The notes beneath the pieces were generated by a model, which saw only the letters and a program-made list of their open reading frames with translations, was not told the DNA's origin and ran no database searches. Positions 1 through 4,892 of a stretch of 5,371 bases of DNA are shown here, piece by piece. Numbering within the stretch: position 1 is the stretch's first letter; each line of letters opens with the position of its first letter. The stretch is from Chloroflexi bacterium RBG_16_68_14 (GTDB lineage Bacteria; Chloroflexota; Dehalococcoidia; DSTF01; RBG-16-68-14), in contig MGOB01000051.1 of assembly GCA_001796995.1 (NCBI GenBank), forward strand, positions 77,765-83,135, given 5' to 3'. Both the position numbers and the translations under genes were made by a program.

Positions 1-7
1 GAGCTAA
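1..7 (+). CDS. rplV: 3' end of an upstream gene, probably ribosomal protein L22 (partial)
   Basis: Only the final sense codon (AGC, 2-4) and a TAA stop (5-7) would be visible, ending one base before the rpsC start. The assignment to L22 rests entirely on gene order: rplV directly precedes rpsC in nearly all bacterial S10 operons. Nothing in these seven bases identifies the product. Confidence 0.35.
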
Positions 8-8
8 C

Positions 9-848
9 GTGGGCCAGAAAGTACACCCTACCGGTTTCCGGCTCGGCATCCTCTACGACTGGCAGAGCAAGTGGTTTTCCGATCACGACTACCGTGCGCT
101 CCTGCAAGAGGACCTCGTCGTCCGCCGCTACCTCACTGAGAGTATGCGGGACGCCGGCGTCTCGCAGGTCGAGATCGAGCGGAATGCCAACATCGTGACC
201 GTGACCATCCACACCGCCAAGCCCGGCATCGTCATCGGCCGCAGCGGCCAGAAGGTGGACGAGCTGCGCAACCGGTTGGAGGCCCTCACCGGCAAGCGCA
301 TCCGAGTGAACATCCAGGAGATCCGCATGCCGGAGCTGGACGCCCATCTGGTCGCCCGCAGCATCGCCGACCAGCTAGAGCGGCGGGTCGCCTTCCGGCG
401 CGCCCTCAGGCAGACCGTCCAGCGCACCATGGGCCGCGGCGCCCAGGGCTGCAAGGCGATGGTGGCCGGCCGCCTGGGCGGCATCGAGATGTCGCGCAAG
501 GAGAGTGTGATGGATGGGCGCGTCCCCCTGCACACCATCCGCGCCGACATCGATTTCGGCCAGGCGGAGGCGCACACCACCTTCGGCCGCATCGGCGTCA
601 AGGTCTGGATCTACAAGGGCGAGACGCTGCCGGAGAAGCGCCCCTCGCAGGAGTCGGCGCCAGCGGAGGCCCCTGCCGCCTCGGCCGCGCCTATCGGCGC
701 TACGCAGGCGGAACCTGCGGCCCAGGCTGGCTCCCAGGCGCCGGCCGCGCCTCCAGGGCCGGAGGCGGCGGTGGAGCAGCCCCCAGCCGCTGCCGATGCG
801 CCGTCGGCGGGGGCGCCTGCGGTAGAAGGAACAGAGGAACAAGGGTAG
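9..848 (+). CDS. rpsC: 30S ribosomal protein S3 with Ala/Pro-rich C-terminal extension
   Basis: S3 sits in the head of the small ribosomal subunit at the mRNA entry channel, next to S10 and S14, and contributes to mRNA unwinding. The start is GTG at 9, giving the classical N-terminus MGQKVHPTGFRLGI. A type II KH RNA-binding domain spans roughly residues 40-110, with its GxxG loop as GRSG at residues 77-80. The S3 C-terminal domain follows, with QLERRVAFRRAL at 122-133 and GRIGVKVWIYKGE at 193-205. The protein is 279 residues, against roughly 210-235 in most bacteria. Residues 211-279 form a low-complexity tail with 24 Ala, 13 Pro, nine acidic residues and a single Arg at its start, probably disordered. 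The gap to rplP is 6 nt. Identification is certain; the tail's role is unknown. Confidence 0.98.
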   Translation: MGQKVHPTGFRLGILYDWQSKWFSDHDYRALLQEDLVVRRYLTESMRDAGVSQVEIERNANIVTVTIHTAKPGIVIGRSGQKVDELRNRLEALTGKRIRVNIQEIRMPELDAHLVARSIADQLERRVAFRRALRQTVQRTMGRGAQGCKAMVAGRLGGIEMSRKESVMDGRVPLHTIRADIDFGQAEAHTTFGRIGVKVWIYKGETLPEKRPSQESAPAEAPAASAAPIGATQAEPAAQAGSQAPAAPPGPEAAVEQPPAAADAPSAGAPAVEGTEEQG

Positions 849-854
849 CGGAGT

Positions 855-1271
855 ATGCTACAACCCAAGCGTGTCACGTGGCGTAAGGCCCATCGCGGCA
901 GGCGAAGGGGACAGGCCAGCGGGGGCAACCAGGTCACCTTCGGTGAGTTCGGACTGCAGGCCATCAGCAACGCCTGGGTGACTGCCCGCCAGATCGAGGC
1001 CGCCCGCCGCGCTATCACCCACTCGGTCCGGCGAGGCGGCAAGGTATGGATTCGCGTCTTCCCGGACAAGCCGGTCTCCAAGAAGCCGGCCGAAACGCGC
1101 ATGGGGAGCGGCAAGGGGCCGCCGGAGTTCTGGGTGGCCGTCGTCCGGCGCGGCCGCATGCTCTTCGAGATCGCCGGCGTGCGGGAAGAGCTGGCGCGGG
1201 AGGCGCTGCGCCTGGCCTCCCACAAGCTGCCGGTGCAGACCCGCGTCGTCCATCGCGAGCAGGAGTTCTAG
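855..1271 (+). CDS. rplP: 50S ribosomal protein L16
   Basis: L16 is a late-assembling large-subunit protein near the peptidyl transferase centre and the A-site tRNA elbow. The product is 138 residues, close to the usual 135-145. It begins MLQPKRVTWRKAHRGRRRG, a near-canonical L16 start. The conserved loop TRMGSGKG lies at residues 81-88; Arg82 aligns by motif with the E. coli Arg81 that is hydroxylated by the YcfD oxygenase, though no such enzyme is visible here. The segment EFWVAVVRRGRMLFEI (91-106) is also typical. The ATG at 855 lies 6 nt after the rpsC stop. A likely Shine-Dalgarno is AAGGG at 841-845, 9 nt upstream and inside the rpsC end; GGAG at 850-853 is too close to the start. Confidence 0.98.
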   Translation: MLQPKRVTWRKAHRGRRRGQASGGNQVTFGEFGLQAISNAWVTARQIEAARRAITHSVRRGGKVWIRVFPDKPVSKKPAETRMGSGKGPPEFWVAVVRRGRMLFEIAGVREELAREALRLASHKLPVQTRVVHREQEF

Positions 1272-1273
1272 CC

Positions 1274-1516
1274 ATGGCACGCAAGTCTAAGCAGCGGGTA
1301 GACGAGTTGCGCGGGCTCTCGGACCAAGACCTGGCGAAAGAGCTGGAGGAGACCTACCGGCAGATCTTCACCGCCCGCCTCCAGCTCTCCACCCGCCAGC
1401 TCGCCAACACCTCGCTGGCGCGCCAGACTCGACGCCAGCTCGCCCGCATCAAGACCATCCAACGAGAGCGAGAGCTGGCTGCCCTCCACCAGGCGGCCGC
1501 AGGAGACGAGTCGTAA
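1274..1516 (+). CDS. rpmC: 50S ribosomal protein L29
   Basis: L29 is a small two-helix protein at the polypeptide exit tunnel next to L23, part of the docking surface for trigger factor and SRP. The product is 80 residues, a little longer than the usual 60-72. Residues 9-75 show the expected pattern: DELRGLSDQDLAKELEE, then a helical middle, then a second helix containing QTRRQLARIKTIQRERE (about 51-67) that matches the L29 signature. The extra length is a short basic N-terminus (MARKSKQR) and a few C-terminal residues. The frame is open further upstream inside rplP, but the ATG at 1274 is the right start: it lies 2 nt after the rplP stop, with AGGAG at 1261-1265 placed 8 nt before it, and the protein then aligns with the family. 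Confidence 0.95.
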   Translation: MARKSKQRVDELRGLSDQDLAKELEETYRQIFTARLQLSTRQLANTSLARQTRRQLARIKTIQRERELAALHQAAAGDES

Positions 1517-1519
1517 GCC

Positions 1520-2101
1520 ATGGCAGGACAGCGGAAGAGCCTCACCGGCACCGTAGTCAGCGATAAGATGGAGAAGACGGTGGTCGTCCTGGTCGAGACC
1601 ACCTCGCGCCATCCCCTCTATCACAAGATCGTTAAGCGCAGCAAGCGCTTCCTGGCCCATGACGACCGGCTGAACGCCAAGCCGGGCGACCTGGTGCGCA
1701 TCATGGAGACGCGCCCCCTCTCCCGCCACAAGCGCTGGCGCGTCGCCGAGATCATCCAGCGAGGCGAGGAAGCCGAGATCGCGCCCCAGGAGATAGGCGC
1801 GGAGTACCTGGAAGAGCGGCGGGAGCGGCAGGCGGAAGCGGCCGCCGCCGCGAGGGCATCGGCCGCGGAGGCCCACATAAAGGCGGAGGCGGAGGCGGAG
1901 GCCGAGGAGCCGGAGGCGTCCGCTGCCGTTGCCGAGGCACCGGCCGGCGAGCCGACGGCGGAGGTCGGCGCTCCGTCCGAGGAGGTGGTCGAAGCCGAAG
2001 AGCCGGCGGAGGAGGAAGAGCCACAGGCGGCGGTGGACGCTGAGGAGCCAGCCGATACCGAAGAGCAGGAGGAGCGTCCGGAGGAACCGGAGGAGCCGTG
2101 A
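1520..2101 (+). CDS. rpsQ: 30S ribosomal protein S17 with long acidic C-terminal extension
   Basis: S17 is a primary 16S rRNA-binding OB-fold protein of the 30S body. The S17 core is residues 1-83: a normal N-terminus (MAGQRKSLTGTVVSDKMEKT), HPLYHKIVKRSKRFLAHD at 31-48, and the signature GDLVRIMETRPLS at 56-68. Typical bacterial S17 is 80-100 residues; this one is 193. After about residue 84 comes an Ala/Glu-rich, probably helical stretch, including Ala-Glu repeats at 122-129. Then follows a Glu/Pro/Ala tail: residues 121-193 hold 28 Glu and 2 Asp against one Lys and one Arg. No frameshift is needed, and the stop overlaps the rplN start. The start is 3 nt after the rpmC stop; the nearest good Shine-Dalgarno (AGGAG, 1501-1505) is 14 nt away, so initiation may depend on coupling. 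S17 is certain; the tail's function is unknown. Confidence 0.97.
   Translation: MAGQRKSLTGTVVSDKMEKTVVVLVETTSRHPLYHKIVKRSKRFLAHDDRLNAKPGDLVRIMETRPLSRHKRWRVAEIIQRGEEAEIAPQEIGAEYLEERRERQAEAAAAARASAAEAHIKAEAEAEAEEPEASAAVAEAPAGEPTAEVGAPSEEVVEAEEPAEEEEPQAAVDAEEPADTEEQEERPEEPEEP
1882..1905 (+). repeat. Short hexanucleotide tandem repeat (GGCGGA) in the S17 tail
   Basis: Three perfect GGCGGA units at 1882-1899 are followed by one imperfect unit, GGCCGA, at 1900-1905. Read in frame they encode the alternating Ala-Glu run at residues 122-129 of S17. The repeat is short and in frame, so gain or loss of a unit would change the tail length by two residues without breaking the gene. It could equally be simple codon bias over an Ala-Glu run. 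Confidence 0.6.
2089..2095 (+). promoter_or_regulatory. Ribosome binding site of rplN, embedded in rpsQ codons
   Basis: GGAGGAG ends 2 nt before the rplN GTG at 2098. Using GGAGG at 2089-2093, the spacer is 4 nt, which is short. The same bases encode the end of the Pro-Glu-Glu-Pro terminus of S17, so the acidic codons double as the initiation signal for L14. With the GTGA start/stop overlap, this suggests translational coupling. Confidence 0.6.
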
Positions 2102-2466
2102 TCCAGAAGTACACGCGCCTCAAGGTGGCCGACAACTCGGGCGCCCGCCAGATCATGTGCATCCAGGTGCTGGGCGGCACCCGGCGCCGCTACGCCCATG
2201 TGGGCGATGTGGTCGTCGCCTCCGTCAAGCAGGCCCAGCCCGGCGCCCCCATCAAGAAGGGCGAGGTGGTGCGCGCCGTCATCGTGCGCACCGCCAAGGG
2301 CTGGCAGCGCAGCGACGGCTCCTCCATCAAGTTCGATGACAACGCCGCCGTCGTCCTGGCCGATAAGGAGAACCCGCGCGGCACCCGCATCTTCGGGCCC
2401 GTCGCCCGCGAGCTGCGGGAGCATCGCTTCATGAAGATCATCTCGCTGGCACCGGAGGTGGTGTGA
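2098..2466 (+). CDS. rplN: 50S ribosomal protein L14
   Basis: L14 is a beta-barrel protein of the large subunit that forms inter-subunit bridges with 16S rRNA and is the docking site of the silencing factor RsfS. The product has exactly the family length of 122 residues. The N-terminus is canonical (MIQKYTRLKVADNSGAR) and fixes the GTG at 2098 as start. The L14 signature runs from residue 60 to 86: AVIV, then DG at 73-74, Phe79, Asn82 and VV at 85-86. The C-terminus has the usual FGPVARELREHRFMKI. The start overlaps the rpsQ stop by four bases (GTGA). L14 opens the spc-type part of the cluster; no promoter is visible before it, so it should be read through from upstream. Confidence 0.98.
   Translation: MIQKYTRLKVADNSGARQIMCIQVLGGTRRRYAHVGDVVVASVKQAQPGAPIKKGEVVRAVIVRTAKGWQRSDGSSIKFDDNAAVVLADKENPRGTRIFGPVARELREHRFMKIISLAPEVV
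2454..2458 (+). promoter_or_regulatory. Ribosome binding site deciding the rplX start
   Basis: GGAGG lies inside the last codons of rplN. It stands 7 nt before the ATG at 2466 but only 4 nt before the alternative in-frame GTG at 2463. The spacing favours the ATG. Confidence 0.65.
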
Positions 2467-2780
2467 TGGAGCGGATCAGGCGGGACGACCTGGTGCTGGT
2501 CATCACGGGCAAGGAACGGGGCAAGCAGGGCCAGGTGCATCAGGTGCTGCCCCACAAGCAGCGGGTGGTCATCCAGGGTCTGAACCTGGTGAAGCGGCAC
2601 CAGCGCCAGCGGTCAGAGCGGACCCAGGCCGGCATCATCGAGAAGGAGGCGCCTATCCACGTCTCCAACGTCAAGCTCATCTGCCGCGCCTGCCAGAAGC
2701 CGACCCGGGTTGGCTCTCGCGTCCGCTCCGACGGCGTGAAGGTGCGCGTGTGCCGCAAGTGCGGCCAGGACATCGACTAG
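2466..2780 (+). CDS. rplX: 50S ribosomal protein L24 with two CxxC pairs
   Basis: L24 is an assembly-initiator protein that binds the 5' domain of 23S rRNA near the tunnel exit. The product is 104 residues, normal for the family. A KOW motif occupies about residues 6-33 (DDLVLVITGKERGKQGQV), followed by the conserved GLNLVKRHQR (38-47). The C-terminal half carries Cys73/Cys76 and Cys96/Cys99 around PTRVGSRVRSDGVKVRVC, a zinc-ribbon-like arrangement seen in many bacterial L24 proteins and lost in others. The ATG at 2466 overlaps the rplN stop as TGATG. An in-frame GTG at 2463 would add one Met, but the Shine-Dalgarno spacing favours 2466. Zinc binding is inferred from the four cysteines. Confidence 0.97.
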   Translation: MERIRRDDLVLVITGKERGKQGQVHQVLPHKQRVVIQGLNLVKRHQRQRSERTQAGIIEKEAPIHVSNVKLICRACQKPTRVGSRVRSDGVKVRVCRKCGQDID

Positions 2781-2790
2781 GAATGCACTG

Positions 2791-3336
2791 ATGCCAGCGC
2801 GAATGAAGCAACGCTACCAGGATGAGGTGCTGCCGGCGCTGATGCGGGAGTTCGGCTACCGCAACGTGATGCAGGCGCCCCGCCTGGAGAAGATGGTCCT
2901 CAACATCGGCCTGGGCGAAGCGATCCAGAACGCCAAGGCGCTGGACGCCGCCTCGGAGGACCTGGCCACCATCACCGGTCAGAAGCCGGTCATCACCCGT
3001 GCCAAGCGCTCCATCGCCAACTTCAAGATCCGCCAGGGCAACACCATCGGCCTGATGGTGACCGTGCGGGGCGACCGCATGTGGGAGTTCCTGGACCGCT
3101 TGCTGAACGCAGCGCTGCCCCGCATCCGCGACTTCCGGGGCGTCTCGCGCAAGGCCTTCGATGGGCGCGGCAACTTCAGCCTGGGCATACGGGAGCAGCT
3201 CATCTTCCCGGAGATCGAGTACGACAAGGTAGACCGCGTCCGGGGGTTCCAGGTGAACATCATCACCACCGCCCGGAGCGACGAGGAGGGTACCCGGCTG
3301 CTGGAGCTGCTGGGGATGCCCTTCAGCCGGAGCTAG
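2791..3336 (+). CDS. rplE: 50S ribosomal protein L5
   Basis: L5 binds 5S rRNA with L18 in the central protuberance and contacts P-site tRNA. The product is 181 residues, the usual length. Family landmarks are YQDEVLPALMREFGYRNVMQ (9-28), PRLEKMVLNIGLGEA (30-44), the L5 signature LATITGQKPVITRAKRS (58-74), the loop around RDFRGVSRKAFDGRGNFSLG (113-132), and EQLIFPEIEYDKVDRVRG (135-152). The ATG at 2791 gives a normal short N-terminus; an in-frame ATG at 2803 would remove four residues. AGGA at 2779-2782, straddling the rplX stop, is 8 nt before 2791 and supports that start. The 10 nt gap after rplX leaves little room for separate control. Confidence 0.98.
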   Translation: MPARMKQRYQDEVLPALMREFGYRNVMQAPRLEKMVLNIGLGEAIQNAKALDAASEDLATITGQKPVITRAKRSIANFKIRQGNTIGLMVTVRGDRMWEFLDRLLNAALPRIRDFRGVSRKAFDGRGNFSLGIREQLIFPEIEYDKVDRVRGFQVNIITTARSDEEGTRLLELLGMPFSRS

Positions 3337-3337
3337 C

Positions 3338-3343
3338 AGGAGG
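3338..3343 (+). promoter_or_regulatory. Strong Shine-Dalgarno of rpsN
   Basis: AGGAGG, a full six-base match to the anti-Shine-Dalgarno core, lies 5 nt before the rpsN ATG in the 12 nt gap after the rplE stop. It is one of the best-matching sites in the window and fits efficient independent initiation on a very short gene. Confidence 0.75.
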
Positions 3344-3348
3344 CATCG

Positions 3349-3534
3349 ATGGCGAAGAAGGCGCTGATCGAGAAGGCCAAGCGGCCGCCCAAGTACTCCA
3401 CCCGGGTGATACGGCGCTGCCAGCTCTGCGGCCGGCCCCGCGCGTTCATGCGCTACTTCGCGCTCTGTCGTATCTGCTTCCGACTGCTCGCCCTACAGGG
3501 CAAGCTGCCCGGAGTGAAGAAGTCCAGTTGGTAG
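3349..3534 (+). CDS. rpsN: 30S ribosomal protein S14, zinc-binding (type Z)
   Basis: S14 is a 30S head protein required for late assembly, in contact with S3 and S10. The product is 61 residues, exactly the size of the short type Z (zinc-binding) form, unlike the roughly 90-100 residue zinc-free forms. The zinc knuckle is Cys24/Cys27 and Cys40/Cys43, within RRCQLCGRPRAF and LCRICFRLLA. The C-terminus LPGVKKSSW is canonical. A small deviation is MRYFALC before the second Cys pair, where many homologues have RKFGLC; the cysteines themselves are intact. The 12 nt gap after rplE holds a perfect AGGAGG. In bacteria with zinc-independent paralogues (often Zur-controlled) this gene would be the zinc-replete copy; no paralogue is visible here. 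Confidence 0.98.
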   Translation: MAKKALIEKAKRPPKYSTRVIRRCQLCGRPRAFMRYFALCRICFRLLALQGKLPGVKKSSW

Positions 3535-3538
3535 GGGG
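3533..3538 (+). promoter_or_regulatory. Ribosome binding site supporting the rpsH start
   Basis: AGGGGG overlaps the rpsN stop codon and lies 9 nt before the ATG at 3548 but 15 nt before the second in-frame ATG at 3554. It therefore supports the upstream start. Confidence 0.5.
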
Positions 3539-3547
3539 TACGCAGCG

Positions 3548-3946
3548 ATGACGATGACCGACCCGATCGCCGACATGCTGACCCGCATCCGGAACGCGGT
3601 GACGGTCCGGCACGACTACGTCAACATCCCCGCCTCCAAGATGAAGGTCGCCATCGCCAAGGTGCTGAAGGAGGAAGGCTTCGTCCGCGACTTCGAGACC
3701 TTCGAGGAGGGTCCCCGCCACTTCCTCCGCGTCCATCTCAGCTACACGGAAAACAAGGAGCCGCTGCTCAACGGCCTCAAGCGGGTGAGCCGCCCCGGCC
3801 TGCGCGTCTACGTCCAGAAGCGGGAGATCCCCCGCGTCTACAACGGCCTGGGCATCGCCATCCTCTCCACGCCCAAGGGGATCATGGCCGGGCAGCAGGC
3901 CTGGCGCCAGCAGATCGGCGGCGAGGTGCTCTGCTACGTCTGGTAG
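3548..3946 (+). CDS. rpsH: 30S ribosomal protein S8
   Basis: S8 is a primary binder of the 16S rRNA central domain; in E. coli it also represses the spc operon by binding its mRNA. The product is 132 residues, normal for bacteria. Landmarks are DPIADMLTRIRNA (5-17), PASKMKVAIAKVLKEEGF (28-45), LKRVSRPGLRVYV (77-89), the signature region GLGIAILSTPKGIM (100-113), and the C-terminus GGEVLCYVW (124-132). The stretch AGQQAWRQQ between the last two blocks is less typical than the common TDREAR-type sequence but keeps the register. The start at 3548 is preferred over 3554 on Shine-Dalgarno spacing. The gene starts 13 nt after rpsN, the longest gap in the window. Confidence 0.98.
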   Translation: MTMTDPIADMLTRIRNAVTVRHDYVNIPASKMKVAIAKVLKEEGFVRDFETFEEGPRHFLRVHLSYTENKEPLLNGLKRVSRPGLRVYVQKREIPRVYNGLGIAILSTPKGIMAGQQAWRQQIGGEVLCYVW

Positions 3947-3957
3947 GTGAAGGTACG

Positions 3958-4503
3958 ATGTCGCGCATAGGCAAGCAGCCCATCCCCATCCCGCCCTCGG
4001 TGCAGGTACAGATCGAGGGGAGCTCGGTCACCGTGCGCGGGCCCAAGGGGGAGCTCCGGCGGGAGGTCCACCCCGACATGGGGCTGCACCTGGACGACGG
4101 GCGGCTCATCGTCACCCGCCCCAGCGATGCGCCCCGCCATCGAGCGCTCCACGGCCTTACCCGGGCCCTGCTGGCCAACATGGTGGCGGGCGTGGAGAGC
4201 GGCTTCGCCAAGACGCTGGAGCTGCAGGGCGTGGGCTATCGGGCCCAGCAGATGGGGAAGAACATCCAGATCGCCATCGGCTTCTCCCACCCCGTGGACG
4301 TAAAAGCCCCGCCGGACATCACCCTGGAGGTGGAGGGCACCAGCCGAATCCACGTCCGCGGTATCGATAAGGAGCTGGTAGGGCAGGTAGCGGCAGAGAT
4401 CCGCCACATCCGGCCGCCGGAGCCCTACAAGGGCAAGGGCATCCGCTATGCGGGCGAACACGTGCGGCGCAAGGCCGGCAAGGCCGGCAAGACGCTACAC
4501 TAG
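3958..4503 (+). CDS. rplF: 50S ribosomal protein L6
   Basis: L6 lies at the base of the L7/L12 stalk near the sarcin-ricin loop, where elongation factors bind. The product is 181 residues, the usual length, and contains the two tandem L6 folds. The first includes MSRIGKQPIPIP, VTVRGPKGEL (24-33) and HGLTRALLANMVAGV (65-79). The second starts around GVGYRAQ (91-97) and ends with the bacterial L6 signature EPYKGKGIRY (155-164), followed by a basic tail (HVRRKAGKAGKTLH). The ATG at 3958 gives the canonical N-terminus. AGGTGA at 3945-3950, overlapping the rpsH stop, stands 7 nt upstream. The gap to rplR is 12 nt. Confidence 0.98.
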   Translation: MSRIGKQPIPIPPSVQVQIEGSSVTVRGPKGELRREVHPDMGLHLDDGRLIVTRPSDAPRHRALHGLTRALLANMVAGVESGFAKTLELQGVGYRAQQMGKNIQIAIGFSHPVDVKAPPDITLEVEGTSRIHVRGIDKELVGQVAAEIRHIRPPEPYKGKGIRYAGEHVRRKAGKAGKTLH

Positions 4504-4515
4504 AGACATACGGAC

Positions 4516-4884
4516 ATGAAGCGCCAGGAGACCGCCTACGCCGCTCGATTGCGCCGACACCTGCGGGTGCGGAAGAAGGTGCGCGGCACCCAAGAGCGAC
4601 CGCGCCTCTCCGTCTACCGCAGCCTCTCCCACATCTACGCCCAGGTCATCGACGATGACGCGGGCTGCACCCTGGCCGCCGCCTCGGACCTGGAGGCGGC
4701 AGTGCGGAGCCAGGTCAACGGCAAGCGCAAGACAGAGGTAGCGAAGCTGGTGGGCGGGCTGGTAGCCCAGCGCGCCGGCGAGCGCGGTGTGCAGCAGGTG
4801 GTCTTCGACCGGGGCGGCTACCGGTTCCAGGGCCGGGTGAAGGCCCTGGCCGAGGGCGCCCGCGAGGCCGGCCTCACCTTCTGA
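4516..4884 (+). CDS. rplR: 50S ribosomal protein L18
   Basis: L18 binds 5S rRNA and, with L5, anchors it in the central protuberance. The product is 122 residues, typical for bacteria. It has the expected basic, probably flexible N-terminus (residues 1-29, rich in Arg and Lys), then RPRLSVYRSLSHIYAQVIDD (28-47), and the conserved C-terminal block VFDRGGYRFQGRVKALAEGA (96-115) ending REAGLTF. The ATG at 4516 is the only convincing start, although the 12 nt gap after rplF (GAGACATACGGAC) has no clear Shine-Dalgarno. This is the weakest initiation region of the genes here, so coupling to rplF translation is plausible. rpsE follows after 8 nt. Confidence 0.98.
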   Translation: MKRQETAYAARLRRHLRVRKKVRGTQERPRLSVYRSLSHIYAQVIDDDAGCTLAAASDLEAAVRSQVNGKRKTEVAKLVGGLVAQRAGERGVQQVVFDRGGYRFQGRVKALAEGAREAGLTF

Positions 4885-4888
4885 GGAG
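4884..4888 (+). promoter_or_regulatory. Shine-Dalgarno of rpsE
   Basis: AGGAG begins at the last base of the rplR stop codon and is 4 nt before the rpsE ATG at 4893. The motif is good and the spacer short. It supports the 4893 start, since no other start codon in that frame lies nearby. Confidence 0.6.
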
Positions 4889-4892
4889 TGTT

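Noticed and set aside
375..842. Minus-strand and alternate-frame open frames over the rpsC tail
   Set aside because: Arg/Gly/Pro-rich translations are typical shadows of GC-rich Ala/Pro coding; rpsC fully explains the region.
1046..1273. Possible N-terminal extension of L29 overlapping rplP
   Set aside because: The upstream translation is low-complexity and out of frame with L16. The ATG at 1274 has a well-placed AGGAG and gives a normal L29.
1621..2424. Long open frame on the minus strand opposite rpsQ and rplN
   Set aside because: Its serine/alanine-rich product is the antisense image of GC-rich codons, it shows no family resemblance, and it lies opposite two certain ribosomal genes.
2776..2810. 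Possible S8-binding autoregulatory hairpin near the rplX-rplE junction, as in E. coli
   Set aside because: Only a 3 bp stem (GCA-ctga-TGC, 2785-2794) is visible in the 10 nt gap. I could not recognise the helix-21-like S8 site. A covariance-model or folding search across relatives would be decisive.
3535..3547. Internal promoter in the longest intergenic gap
   Set aside because: At 13 nt and GC-rich, with no -10/-35-like elements upstream, the gap only has room for a ribosome binding site.
3882..4461. Minus-strand open frames opposite rplF
   Set aside because: They are shadows of a canonical L6 gene with no recognisable domain and no ribosome binding context.
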